Under the pieces are notes generated by a model. It did no database searches, was not told where the DNA came from, and worked only from the letters and a program-made list of their open reading frames with translations. This document shows positions 22,403 to 34,484 of a stretch of 64,000 nucleotides of DNA, piece by piece. The DNA is from Pseudopithomyces maydicus (taxonomy: Eukaryota > Ascomycota > Dothideomycetes > Pleosporales > Didymosphaeriaceae). A program made the position numbers and the translations under genes. Numbering within the stretch: position 1 is the stretch's first letter; each line of letters begins with the position of its first letter. Location of the stretch: NCBI GenBank assembly GCA_026873275.1, contig JANTUC010000011.1, positions 868,001-932,000 of the forward strand. Reading direction: 5' to 3'.

Positions 22403-24264
22403 CTACGAACACGTGACAATTGGAGGAGGCTGCTCATACATCTCGACATCGTCCAGCCAGTATTCAATTTCACCACCAGAGACGAGTTGCGCTGGGTAGT
22501 TACCGTCGAAGAAGTTAAAATCCAGTCTGTCGCTGAACTTTTCGATCTCGACGTCCTTGATCTCAATGTGCGTCCATCCCTTCTCTATATCACTTGCTTT
22601 GAACTCGTGTCGGTTCTTCTGGTAGACACCTACACTGGTGGCTAAGGTAGGCTTGCTGTTTTCAGGCATGTTCGTGTAAATGAAACGTACCCAGAAGGAG
22701 ATTGTGTATTTGACTGTTATGCTGCGTGGCTCGATTTCAACGTAGATCGAGGCAAACGGAAGTAGCTCGTCTATTCTGTTGGCGAGAACATTGGGAGAGC
22801 TGTGAGCGAGGTCGCCAACGTTTTTTATGGAGGTAACGCGTTGCCAGTCCCAACGAAGCATCGAAGAGCCGACGGATGCATCGTCGAAGGAGCCTCCAAA
22901 GATCATATTGGCGCCCGGAGTACCCGTAGGTGCTGAGGTCGAACAAACTTGCGAAGGTGTGGTGACGGGTGGAACCTGCTCGTACATGTCTACAGTATCC
23001 AGCCAGAATTCGGCTTTGCCGCCATCCTCGAAAAACTGGTTACTGTTACAGTAATAGTCGAATGACAATTCATTAATGGCCGAATTGATCGGGATGTCAT
23101 TGACCTCGACCTTCTGCCATCCCTTGGATGCGTCACTTGCCGTGAGCTTCACCTCGGTCAGCGGATCGATGCCCATCCCTACCGACAAGGAGCATTGGAC
23201 ATCTTCGGGCAGAGGCGTTACGAGTTCGTGGTAAAAGCTGAGGTGATATCTCCCTTTCCAGTTGAGTGTACCAACGACATAGTTGACATGGGCTGCATAA
23301 AATTTGTCCTTGGTTACCGTACTGGACATGACATAGGGAGCGCTCTGAGCTAGTTCGCCGACGTTCTTGCGGGTCCCTGACCAGCCAGAGGGGTCGCCTC
23401 CCCGTCGAAATGGCCTTCAGGGATGACATTAGGGCCGTGAGTATACGTGGCTGTTGCTGGAACAGTGGAAGGAACAAGGGAAGAAGCGACCAAAGAAGTG
23501 ATGGAAGGAATCGCGGAAGATTCCGTCAAAGGAACAATCGAAGAATCCGTGGAAGAAACGACTGAAGAATCTATAAAAGAAACCGCAGCAGAAGCAGAGG
23601 ACACACCAGAAGAAGCGCTAATGGCGGAAGTAGAGACATTGACATGAGAGAAAATGCTGGCGGAGTAGATCTTATTGGGAGGAGAGACGCCGGCAGAGTA
23701 CGAGACACCAGCGGAGTAAGAAGCGCCAGTAGGGTAGGCAGAAGTAGACGTATTAGCGAATGAGGCGCTATACGAAGACCAAGATCTAGTTATAGGCGTG
23801 AAGATTCCAGTTGAGGAAGAACATGGCGTTGAAGAAGAGACCGCAGTGGCGTAGGAACCAGCGGGAGTAGAGACAACAACGGTAGAGACACCAACGTCAT
23901 ACGAAGACCAGTATCCAGTCGCCGCAGAAGCACCAGTTGAGACGGTAGTCTTGCTCGAGCTCGCCGCAGTCGAACCAGAGCGGTCGGAAGAAACTGAAGG
24001 GCGTACTGCGTGGTATGCATCGGCGGTAGCGTAGCCAAAGGATTCTTCCGAGACAGAATCACCCGATGGGTTCTTAGCATCAGTCGAACCATGGGCAGGT
24101 GATCCGGACCCCCCAGCACTGTAAAAGGCTGAAGGCTCTATCGTAGCGTACACATAGTGAGTGTGAGTAACAACGGTAGCGCAACCCTCGAATTGATCGA
24201 GATTCAGCGCGTTGGTGAGCGAGAAGCTTAGGGCCGTGAGGGACCCAGACAGTGCATAACGCAT
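22403..24264 (-). CDS. Secreted Ser/Thr-rich protein with two tandem C-terminal domains, one -1 frameshift
   Basis: The start is the ATG at 24264. Residues 1-20 form a signal peptide. A Ser/Thr/Ala-rich, mucin-like stalk of about 250 residues follows (TASSS..., SSVVSSTDSS...), probably O-glycosylated. Then come two related domains of about 150 residues. Each begins with a GPNVIPEGHFD / GANMIFGGSFD motif, continues through RKNVGELAQSAP / IKNVGDLAHSSP, and ends in W-L-D-x-V-x-M-Y-E-Q. The pattern resembles beta-sandwich carbohydrate-binding modules, but I cannot name the family. The frame breaks at a GGGG run (23403-23400): one extra G joins FDG to the WSGTRKNVGEL segment that matches domain 2. 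No plausible intron explains it. Likely a wall-associated or secreted sugar-binding protein. Confidence 0.75.
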
Positions 24265-26854
24265 TGCTAGGGATAATGTAATGCAGCGAAGGCACTTTAG
24301 AAATTAATGATTAACGGATTAGACGGCGAGCGACCGAGCGAGTGAGGTCGAAGAATTCGGGATATCTAAACCATTATTTGCGTCTCTTGATATATATTCC
24401 GAAATCTCTTCCACGACTAGTGTTGGTGGTTTATCGATTCGGCTCCTGATGGGCCTGGATGGCGTTATTGTGGAGATGTTCTAGACTATATTCCCAACTA
24501 GAGAGGGATAATGCTACCACGTATCGCATAAGCTCTTGCAAAGTATCTATGCTAAACCTAGATAGGTAGGTTGGTCCTAGTATATAACTAGATAGATAAG
24601 TTAGAAAGAGGGCTGAAAAAAAACCTTAATAAATTTAAGTCACTAATTTAAACTCTTTTTAATTGTTTCTAGTAGAAAATGATGTATATGACGCGCGACG
24701 ACATTCTTGGCGAATATAGCTGGACATCTGGAGGCACACGTCTGTCATCGGCCAGAAGGTATGTACAAGAGACTAGGTAGTGTGTTCAGGATCGTAACGG
24801 CCTTCAGGTGGTCTGTTACATAAGTCATTCCCTGCAAAGTGGAGCGCAAAAATCTCCCATACTCGAAGTCATACTAGCCAAACCTAAATCCATCTAGCGC
24901 TTGCCTAAAAGGCACGTTGTTTGTCCGTGCCACCCTATTCCCCCCGGTGAAGGCTCCAGCAGATCTGTTAGGAACCATCTTTAAATAGACTGACGTTTTG
25001 CATTTGTTTTGAGCTGACTAAAAGCAATTTGGGAACGAATACCTGTAGCATGTACACTATTAGTGGAAATCTCTGCGATAAATCGCATGCAGATGAGATT
25101 CCCCTGAGAGCAGCGTAAGCGAGACTAGTCTGGCCTTTAGAGCTTTCAACTACTATACTCGGCCCCTCAGGGTTGAGTGCCCATGACGCCCGCTTGCTCA
25201 GATTCCATTTTTAGTGTTTGCCGCTTTTAAAAGGCTTTGTTCCTTAATAAACCAAAATCCATATGTATGACGTCGCGAAGAAAAATATCGTAAATCTCCA
25301 TGTATCAAAATGTCTTCGATATTTGAGTGATGCTGCTTATTTAAATACCCTCAATAGTTCGGAACTAAGCTTGTAAGCGAGTACCAATTTTTTACGGATG
25401 CATCTTACCTGCAGGAAGCCAAATCCTATTTCGATTCTGTCGCATCCCACCACGTGCTCACGATGACCAACCAGCTTTACCGTTGCTTTGCCTCGAGAAA
25501 TCTTCTCAAAAGACCCCATATCTCAGGAATTTCACCGGCAAGACTTCCAGAGGAGCTAAAAGAGATGAGGATAGTGACGAAGGAAGCAATATTAATGACC
25601 GATGTCTCTATGTATCCTTCAACCTCCGTGTAGGGTTATGTGGCCATAGAGATCGAAAGGGAAATCCCCCTTGTAAAACTATATGGTAGAAGCGGTCGAG
25701 GGTGCGAGCTGTTGCACCTCAAAAGGTCGGTATTAACTATACGATATTTTCTGGCGCATCCTATGAGCTTGACGGCTTCGAGATTGGAGCTGTAGACTTA
25801 GGGTAGAAACTGTTTAAATGCGCTCAAAGGTGTCTCTTCTACATATGAAGCATCTAATTGGATGTACCTCATCCCGAATCCGTCCTGGTCATTGAAACAC
25901 AGCCTGTGTTATTGAAGTCCTCACTAATTGCCTCGAGACTGGTTAGGACCCGCTGTTTTAATAATGGCGATTACATTCTTCTAGTTGCGGACAGCGAAGT
26001 GCACTTTGAAGAATAGTTAGGACTGTTGGTGCTATAATGGGGATATAAGAGTGCAGAATATTGCTCTAGGTAAGTGCGGTAGGTAGAACCTCTTCCACCG
26101 ACCTGTAGTCTGGGGTCAGTAGACAAGACGTAGGCCCGTGGGGTGACCATCTCTTCATCCCACGAGAACAACCTAGTAAATGTCTAGCCAGGATACACTG
26201 TACACATATGCCTTGTAGATCCAAGAACCTAGATTTTCGGGGTACAGACTATCACAGTTTCAAGTAAGCCATTAGTTAAACGACGATAATTCTAGATCTT
26301 AAACTAATATACTTATCTTTAATTTCTACTAGCCAGTTACTTCTAAGTATATATTTCTACTCTAAATACACTTATTATATCTAGGCTAGATCTATTATAT
26401 TTAAAATATTATTTTATAGCGGATTATATATAGATTTCCTATTTTTATAATTATTTATCTTATAAAAGTTACTCCGTTATTTTTAATCTTACTACTTTAA
26501 TAGCCCCTTATATTTTAAAACTAATTTCTTATTCCTAGACTAGAACCTATAATTAATACTAATATCACCTAAAGCAGGAGACGGAGAACTCTAACTATTT
26601 GATTTAATCCTGTATTAAACAGCAGAGCAGACAGCAAAACTAGCTTTTAATATTCTATAGTTATTATACTCTTATAATAGGGGATAATAGCTTTTTTTAT
26701 TTACTATTCTTATCTAGTCAGCTCTATACCCGGCTACTAGTTTTTTAAGAAAATAAAATACAAGATCCTATAGTTGTATATAGACAACAAGTCCAAAACC
26801 AAATACTAGATCCACAGTTTTTTGCTTGACAACTAAGAGTATATTGCATCTACT
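24265..26854. other. AT-rich, gene-poor 2.6 kb stretch
   Basis: No gene is supported. Around 24556-24670 and especially 26270-26800 the sequence becomes extremely TA-rich. The part between (24700-26200) is more balanced but holds only short unrelated open frames. Confidence 0.5.
26270..26800. repeat. RIP-like TA-rich block, probable relic of a repeat
   Basis: About 530 bp with very high A+T, abundant TA dinucleotides and scarce CA, TG and CG. This is the footprint left by repeat-induced C-to-T mutation on duplicated DNA. No intact transposase or reverse transcriptase frame remains, so the element type cannot be told. It ends close to the 3' end of the UbiA gene. Confidence 0.55.
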
Positions 26855-28015
26855 CTACCTGATGGAATCTTCGATAAAAACCTCGCCTGCTTCTATAGTA
26901 CCGTTGACTGGCTTGTCGATTAATCTTCCAATCACTCTTTTGCCTTCGATCAGTGATGCCACACCTGACACTGCAGCCAGATTTAATGCTGTGGAGCACT
27001 CATTACCAGTACATAGCATGCATCGAACCTCCCATATAAATATTTTCGCCTCGGACCAAGCTCTTACAAATACCTCGGGATTGTTTAATAGGGGTAGGGC
27101 AAACAATCCACATGTCCACAATGCCCACAATTTCCATGTTAGTTTATCGCTTTTGAGGTCTCGATAGACCAATATCCTGAAAGCAACAAGCCCGCCCATT
27201 GCGAGAATACTCATATGCGATCTTAGCCCCAACTCCAGAAACCAGGCACACCATACTGAACAGAACAAAATGGGTACCGCGACACTCCACCGTACACATT
27301 CGTCACCGAGTACGATAGGCGCTGATTTTCTTCCTCGCAGCTTGTCTCCTTCGGCATCTTTTATATCGCAAATATGCTGAGTGACAAACATTACCACTGT
27401 GATAAGACATATCCAATGGAAACCAGTTGGTGTAAGTTTATGAGAGGGGCCTGCCATGATGCGCAAGGCAGCGCTTGAAAACAATCCATAGCCCAAAGCA
27501 ATCAAAGCATTACGCAAAACCCAGTGTTCGTCAGAGCCACCCAGATCATTATACATCCAAGTGAATGCTATCAGCAGCTGAGTTTCCTCCTGAACTTCTG
27601 CGGCCCAACCGATACCCATGGCTATTGGTGCAATGTAAAGCAACAACTGGCGTGCATCTTTGGGAGTGAGTCGTCCAGAAGGAAGCGGGCGATGCGGTTT
27701 GTTGATGCGATCTTCTTCGATGGCGGCGGGGGAGTGTTGATTTGAAATGTTGAAGAGGAGGAGATTTGTCCAAATCACTGATAATGCCAAGGGCATCCGG
27801 GCAATGGTCGCCATCAAGGACGGCGTTGAATTGGTGATCAGGGGTCTACCTGAGAGGGAAGCGAATGTTGCAAAGAGAGTTGTAGGAATAGCGAATGTTG
27901 CAAAGTCATTGGCAGTAAAGAGATAGAGAGTGCGGAAATGGTAAACCAGTTGGGATATTAGCTTAGACTATTCGGATCAGATGAATTCAGCGATACTTGA
28001 TAGGAAACTTACCAT
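26855..28015 (-). CDS. UbiA-superfamily membrane enzyme (prenyltransferase or terpene cyclase)
   Basis: The main exon (27967-26855) encodes an integral membrane protein with about eight hydrophobic segments. It carries two Asp-rich UbiA motifs: a modified first motif NQHSPAAIEEDRINKPHRPLPSG and a second DIKDAEGDKLRGRKSAP (DxxDxxGD type), which bind Mg2+-diphosphate. The first motif lacks the NDxxD of COQ2-type enzymes and instead resembles the fungal UbiA-like group that includes sesquiterpene cyclases of the fumagillin type. The N-terminal LVYHFRTLYLFTANDF fits that group. The main exon has no suitable ATG at its start. An ATG at 28015-28013 is followed at once by GTAAGT, and a 45-nt intron to 27968 keeps the frame, so the first coding exon may be just the ATG (371 residues total). 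A second acceptor 6 nt on also works. Confidence 0.75.
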
Positions 28016-28771
28016 TGCAACTTTATATCGTTTGATAATATAGAGCTTTAGTGTTGATGTTCAGATTCCACTTTGAGTTGAATACGTGTGTATAGCAGAG
28101 CTTGTCAACATATTTGAATGATTTCAAGGCATCTTCTTGATCTCGTCTCAACCAAATGCGGTACGTCTAGAGCGAATGAAACAAGGGGGCGCTATTGTTT
28201 TCGCACAGCTGGTCTTTTGAGCTGTGCACCTACTACGCCTTGCATGCCATCGGTCTCCACTCTACCGCATGTCTGCTCCTGGATGCGCTGAGAAAACCAT
28301 TATGTTCCGCTGAGAGCATAGTGAATTGTTCGAATGTCGGTGTGAGCGCAATGACTAGCAGCGCCACAGGTCGTATACAGCTATGGCGATTCTATCCTTG
28401 CGCATCTCATACGATTTGTATATACTCAGCTCATGTTATATAAGTGGCGCATCTCAAGTGGGGGCTGATTAACCTCAAAACAATGTCTGGTAAGCGAAAC
28501 GCATGCGAAAATGGCCTAGTACTCTAGCTGGTTGCGTCCGAATATAACTTTTCGCGCGTCCACTTCGGCAACTCCAGCTGTAGGACAACAGCCTAACTGA
28601 TAACATCCTAGCACAGACTACATTCGCCTCCTAAACCGCAAAGCTTTCAAGCTCAAAGCTCCAGCCTGAGGTTGATGCTACATCTCGATTGCGCTGTTCA
28701 GCTCCACAGGTAATCAATCCATAGGCCAATATTCATGGATGCCTCGTTTATTCTTCCATCCTATACAAATT
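28016..28771. other. Intergenic, no gene seen
   Basis: About 0.75 kb between the UbiA gene start and the SNG1-like gene end, both on the minus strand. It should hold the UbiA promoter. I see no further coding region. Confidence 0.45.
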
Positions 28772-30320
28772 TTAGCCTAGTCCGATAGAGCTGTGTGCTT
28801 GGCGATGTGCACAGAGGCGCTTACTCTGAAACCAACAACAGACGGGGAAAAACGCAGAGTTCACTGCGCCCCAGGCGATGAGGATACCGAAATCCAATCC
28901 AATGCGGGAGTGCAGGTCAAACAATATCTGCCGGCTACCTTCCACGACTGTGTGTTCACTTAGCAATCGGAATGAAACCAACCCTTTGCGGTGTACGTAC
29001 CTGAATGCAGCGGCCAGGCATAACCCCATCGATAGAACGCAGGAGCAATCTCAATATCATAGAAGCTCGTCGAGACATTCGTGATAACCCAGAATATCAA
29101 CCACAACCCCATCCACGGTGCACCTACGACCATCGCAACGTTCTCGCAAGCGAGACCTAGCGCTATCATACCGAAAAAATTGAGCATCCAATACACAAGA
29201 AACGTACCATTGCTATAGGCCGGCGGGTTTCCAAACGCGACAGTAGTGACCTGGGTCTCGGATTGAATCGGATTTGGATGAGTGAAGTTGATTTGAAAAG
29301 CCATGGAGACAAACGAGTATGCCAAAGACAAGAAGACGTACGCACTCATCGTCGCACACCATCGCCAGACGATCAGTTGATAAAACTTTAGCGGAGGATG
29401 ACCTTTGGGGTTGATATATTGCATGTGAATTGGCAAATAGAACGAGAAGCTGAAGAATGATATGATGATCAAATAGATCAAACCAATGGATACTGCCGGT
29501 ATACCAGTGTATGGGTAGAATGGCCTGAGATTGAATTCCGAAAAGCCGATAGCAGGATTGATGGCTTGTGGTACTGATCTTATATTGGATAAGATTGCGG
29601 GATTCGATGCATTCTGTAAAACCAATTGTGCCCATTGTTGACCGACCGTACTCTGTGCGTGGGTCATATACGTGCTGATGATAGGCAGCATAAAGTCGTA
29701 CCAATTAGTATCGTCTCGTGAGTCTTGATACACTAATTGGCATGTACCCATCGGATCATACGATGAGTTACCCGTGGCAACGGCGGAATACAGAAGCGCC
29801 GTCGCGTTTGGATTAATGATGACGGCGGCCCATGCATCGAAGTTATAGATGGCTTGGCGTACTTCCAACGGGTCGTTATTAAATTCTGCAGGGGATCGTA
29901 TATCAAAGCCCAACGTAGGTTTCCCGGAATCGATCATTTGTTGCGTCATTTGCGTAATTATGGGTCCAACGAAGGGTGGGTTGGTGTTGTAAGGTGCTTG
30001 GCCGTCGAAGTCAACAACGTACACTGACAAGTGGTTCAGTCGTTGCTCAACATCGAAGAAGACCCCCAGTAAATAGACAAGACCGCCAGTATGAAAGCCA
30101 TAAGAACGGCGGTGGTCAGAAGCCATTTCCCAAAAGCTCTCCTCCTGACGTGCTTCAAAGTAGGATCCCAGAAACCAACAGGTAATGGCGGTGAGTCTTC
30201 ATGCGATGTCCCTTGTTCCGTTTCGTTCAGTCTTCCGTCGCTAGGTTCCCCTTTGGCTTCGGCCGGATGATCGGGTTGTCGGTTGCGGTCAGCAATTCTT
30301 TGTCCAAGTCGACGCAACAT
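28772..30320 (-). CDS. SNG1: SNG1-family (DUF3533) membrane protein, one -1 frameshift
   Basis: Sng1-type proteins are plasma-membrane proteins linked in yeast to nitrosoguanidine resistance and lipid asymmetry. Exons 30320-29001 and 28947-28772 give about 498 residues once one base is added. There is a cytosolic N-terminus, then one membrane segment (AVLMAFILAVLSIYWG), a large extracellular domain opening with VYVVDFDGQAPYNT, and several C-terminal membrane segments. The 53-nt intron restores LHSVVEGSRQILFDLHSRIGL. The frame breaks at GGGGG (30067-30063): the segment before it ends SIYWG and the conserved continuation VFFDVEQRLNHL is in the next frame. No intron in that interval keeps the conserved VYVVDFDG in frame. 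ATG choice: 30320, the first in the frame. Confidence 0.87.
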
Positions 30321-30863
30321 GGCAATTCTAAGTACCCTGTCAACGGTACGCAAGCGTTAAGAGAGGAGGGCCTTGCTTTTCTTGCAATGCACATAGATGT
30401 TGGCTGCATAAATGTTTTCGAAATTTATTTTGAATCAGAATAGCATTAATGACGTAAATGGCAAATTGACACCTGAGAACTCGTGACGTCTCTCTGAACA
30501 CAGACCATGTGGATGCCGTTAGCGTTCTCTTTCTTGTCCCAGGTTATTACTACAAAGTGTGCTAACTAGATAAATGAACGTGTTATTGAAAGTAGAATGT
30601 ATATAATTCAACTTTGAAGAAGCTTAGAGGTGCGGCATGGCTCGTGTTTGCACTCATCCGTCGAGTCAATTCCACTCCACGGAGCTCCAGGGTTCCAGCT
30701 CCAACGGGTCCACGGGTTCAAGGTTTGTAACCGAACACGTGATCACGCGATCTCCAGCTAAAGATCGCGTTATAGCAGTTTCCGCTTCTACGCGTGTCAC
30801 CACATCCATCGCCTTCATCCACCCAAAAATATAGAATCGAGCTTCTCACAGCCCCAAAAGCTA
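30321..30863. promoter_or_regulatory. Divergent promoter region of SNG1-like gene and MLH1
   Basis: 543 bp. CACGTG occurs at 30736-30741, followed by GATCACGCGAT. No gene is seen. Confidence 0.4.
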
Positions 30864-33155
30864 ATGATGGATGACATGGACACGGGTGCGTCGTCGCCGC
30901 GTGGCACGAAACGAAAAGGCGATGAGAGCCTGCCACTACCAGCACCGCGGCGCATCAAAGCGCTCGCCCAGGAAGTCGTGAACAAAATCGCCGCGGGAGA
31001 GATCATTGTTGCACCCGAGCACGCCTTGAAGGAACTGATTGAAAACGCTGTGGACGCGGGTTCAACAGCGATAGAAGTCGTGGTGAAAGACGGGGGACTT
31101 AAACTACTGCAGATCACCGACAATGGCCATGGCATCAATGTACGTTCTCGATGCCGTATAGTATACCAGTTCTAAATTCTTGCAGAAAGACGATTTATCG
31201 ATTCTCTGTGAGCGGTTTACTACCTCAAAATTGAAAGCCTTTGAAGATCTAAGCTCAATCGGAACGTATGGCTTTCGTGGCGAAGCGCTAGCAAGTATCA
31301 GCCACATTGCGCATTTGAGTGTGACAACAAGAACAAAAGAATCGAGCTGTGCGTGGAGAGCATACTATTTAGATGGAAAACCATCCAGTCCCAAACCGGG
31401 ACAAAGCGCTGAGCCGAAGGCTGTCGCTGGAAGAGGAGGCACACAGATCACGGTGGGTGAATAACCAAGATGATGGGGTGACTCCACTGACCATACGGAC
31501 AGGTGGAGGATCTTTTCTATAATGTTCCATCTAGAAGGCGTGCATTCCGGTCCGCAAGCGAGGAATATGCGAAGATCCTTGACGTGGTAGCCCGTTACGC
31601 CGTACATTGCTCGGGGGTTTCATTCTCTTGCAAGAAACACGGCTCATCCAACACAGATATATCTGTGCCAACCGCTGCTGGGACGTTGGATCGCATCCGC
31701 CAAATACACAAAGCTATAGTTGCAAATGAGCTAGTCATTCTCAACACGGGTAATGAGCGATGGGGTTTCACATGCGAGGGTTGGATCAGCAACGCCAACT
31801 ATAGTGCAAAGCGAATGTCTCTTCTTCTCTTCATCAACCATCGATCCGTGGAGTCTACTGTTATCAGGAAGGCCATCGAACAGACATACGCTGCTTTCCT
31901 ACCAAAAGGTGGAAAACCTTTCATCTACCTAAGTCTGGATATCGAGCCTGCGCGAGTCGATGTCAATGTGCATCCAACAAAGCGCGAGGTTCATTTTCTC
32001 AACGAAGATGAGATCATCGCCATAATTTGCGATGAAATCCGCGGTAGCCTGAGTAGAGTCGATACCAGTCGGTCGTTCATGACACAGTCTTTGTTATCCA
32101 ACAAGCCAAACATCATGGCTGTCGCTCCAGTAAAACAGAGCGCTGCTACACTAAATAGTGCTTCTGACCACAGTGGCGCTAGACTCGCGCCAACGACATC
32201 TTCCAGGAAGCGTAACGACAACCACCTCGTCCGCACCGATGCATCAGCACGTAAAATCACCTCCATGCTGCAATCATATCCTTCGGTAGATGGCGTTGTG
32301 AATGGCGATGAAGACACAGATTACGAGTACACTGAGAAAGAACCCACAAGCTGTCGCCTAACTTCGATTAGAGATCTACGCGCACAAGTCCGCGACACCA
32401 TGCACAATGAACTCACACACATCATCTCCACGCATACATTTGTTGGCATCGTAGACGAACAGAAACGCATTGCAGCAATACAAGGTGGTGTCAAACTTTT
32501 TCTGGTCGATTACGGAATGCTTTGCAACGAGTATTTCTACCAAGTCGGACTCACAGACTTCGCGAATTACGGTACAATTCGCCTCAACCCACCGCTTTCT
32601 CTGCAGGAGCTCTTGGAAGTGGCTGTAGAACAAGAACTGCATAATACAGGCGACGCAGCGGATAAGGTGAATTGGAGTGAAGTGGTGAGTAGTGTGAAAG
32701 CTCGGCTCATTGACCGACGCGCTCTTCTTATGGAGTATTTTTTGCTCGAAATCACGGAAGCTGGTGAGCTTTGCTCTATTCCCTTGTTAGTAAAAGGTTA
32801 TACGCCATCCATGGCGAAGCTCCCGCAGTTCCTACTTCGACTGGGTCCGTATGTGGACTGGGAATCGGAGAAAGAATGTTTCCAGTCTTTTCTACGCGAA
32901 CTGGCCTCATTTCATGTCCCGGAGAGCCTACCACTTCCGCCCTCATTACCACATGACGAAGGTGAGAAGGGTAAAGCGAAGGTTGTATTAGAAGATGATC
33001 AGATTGAAATTAGAAGGATCAAGATCAGGAAGGCAATTGAGAACGTCATATTTCCAGGTTGCAAGGCTAGGTTAGTCGCCACAAGCGGAATGCTGCAAGG
33101 TGTTATGGAGGTTGCGAACCTGAAAGGATTGTATCGGGTATTTGAAAGATGCTGA
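30864..33155 (+). CDS. MLH1: DNA mismatch repair protein Mlh1 (MutL homologue)
   Basis: Exons 30864-31139, 31186-31452 and 31503-33155 give 731 residues. Mlh1 pairs with Pms1 and Mlh3 to act after mismatch recognition in the nucleus. The GHKL ATPase motifs are all present: ELIENAVDAGS (about 63-73), DNGHGI (about 86-91) and YGFRGEALASI. The transducer-domain segment VDVNVHPTKREVHF follows. The C-terminus ends YRVFERC, the conserved Mlh1 tail that contributes to the endonuclease site of the heterodimer. Both introns are short (46 and 50 nt) and canonical. The acidic N-terminal extension of about 35 residues is poorly conserved; the second ATG (codon 2) is an equally possible start. Confidence 0.96.
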
Positions 33156-33403
33156 AGCGGAGAAGGTGACAGCAATACGGCAAAGTCAATGTCTGTCGCA
33201 CGCATTTTCACCATACTGGGTATCTGTAGATATTAATTATGGATATCAATCCTCCGTACAGGATTCAATATCCCAGATCGTGTCCTGAATGCTGTCCGCA
33301 CACAAAGTTAAGGCTTTACTGTTGTCGCCGAAGGGGAAAGAAAAACACGCCGCCCAAATGCAACTAGGATATCCGAAAATCCCAGTTATGAGAGATTATA
33401 TAA

Positions 33404-34484
33404 TCAGTCTTCTTCAGGCAACACGTCCCCGTGCATGCCCATCTCGTCAGCTACCCTTCTTACAACGTTCCGGATTGCCTTGCATGCGGGAGATTCGGGA
33501 TAAGCATCCAAAAAGCTCTCTCCAAAGTCACATGCCATTCCGATGCGGGGATCCAACGGCACCGCACCTAGAAAAGGTATGTTTTCATCTTCTGCCAAAC
33601 GCCTTGCGCCACCAGTACTGGCCCGGAAAATCTGACTCTCGTGCTTGCAACCGGGGCACACAAAGCCGCTCATATTTTCAACAATGCCCAGTATTGGTAT
33701 CCTTGCCTTGCGGCAGAAGTCGATTTCCTTGCGCACATCTAGAAGTGAGACTTCCTGGGGAGTCGATACGAGCACCGCACCGTCGACGCCAGATGTTTTG
33801 AGAAAGGAATTCACCGAGAGATGCTCGTCTGAGGTCCCCGGCGGGGTGTCTACCACTAGTACATCCATGTCGCCCCAGCGCACCTCCATGAGGAATTTCT
33901 TGATCAGCCCGTTCTTCTTTGCGCCGCGCCAGATGACAGCATCGTCCCTTCCGGGCAGCATAAACTGCACCGACATGACGCCCAGATTCTCTGACACCCA
34001 TACCGGCTCCCAACCCTCCGCCGACACATGGATCGTCTCCTCCTCCACACCCATCATCTTTGGTATGCTCGGGCCACAAATGTCTGTATCCATAAGACCG
34101 ACAGTGAGCGAAGGGTTCGAGGCGAAAGCGTGGGAGAGCATGGTGCTAAACGTGGATTTCCCAACGCCGCCCTTGCCTGAGAGGACGAGGATTTTGTGCC
34201 GCACGGAAGAGAGCCGCTCTGTGATGATGGGAATATCGGGGTCGGGGCCTTTCGGTGCGGAGGCGCATATTTTCTGGTTTGGACAGCCGGCACAGTTGTC
34301 TGCAACGCCCGCTTGTTCGGACTCGGGGCCGGGACAATGTTCTGCGTTATTCCGGTCAGTATAGCAGTATGGCATTGAGGCTGGCGGGCTGGAACTGACC
34401 TGGCTCAGGCGCGACGAGTTTGGGGGCGGATTTAAGCGGCGCATCGAGATCTACTTGCGTAGGTTCTTCTAAAGAGGGCGCCAT
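33404..34484 (-). CDS. NBP35: Cytosolic Fe-S cluster assembly scaffold Nbp35
   Basis: Exons 34484-34400 and 34341-33404 give 340 residues. Nbp35 with Cfd1 is the P-loop scaffold that assembles 4Fe-4S clusters for cytosolic and nuclear proteins. The N-terminal cluster ligands are in HCPGPESEQ...CAGCPNQKIC. The deviant Walker A is SGKGGVGKST, followed by DTDICGPSIPKM and VVDTPPGTSDEHL. The C-terminal CPGC pair bridges the dimer cluster. Spliced reading across the 58-nt intron gives PEPEHCPGP, as expected; a longer frame starting inside the intron is a shadow. It is divergent from IML1. Confidence 0.95.

Noticed and set aside
25971..26171. 66-codon minus-strand frame that might be a transposase relic
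   Set aside because: I see no catalytic motif or terminal repeats; the length is within chance expectation.
26855..30320. A secondary-metabolite cluster around the UbiA gene
   Set aside because: Apart from the UbiA enzyme there is no PKS, NRPS, P450, oxidase or pathway regulator nearby; the Sng1-like protein is not a typical cluster transporter.
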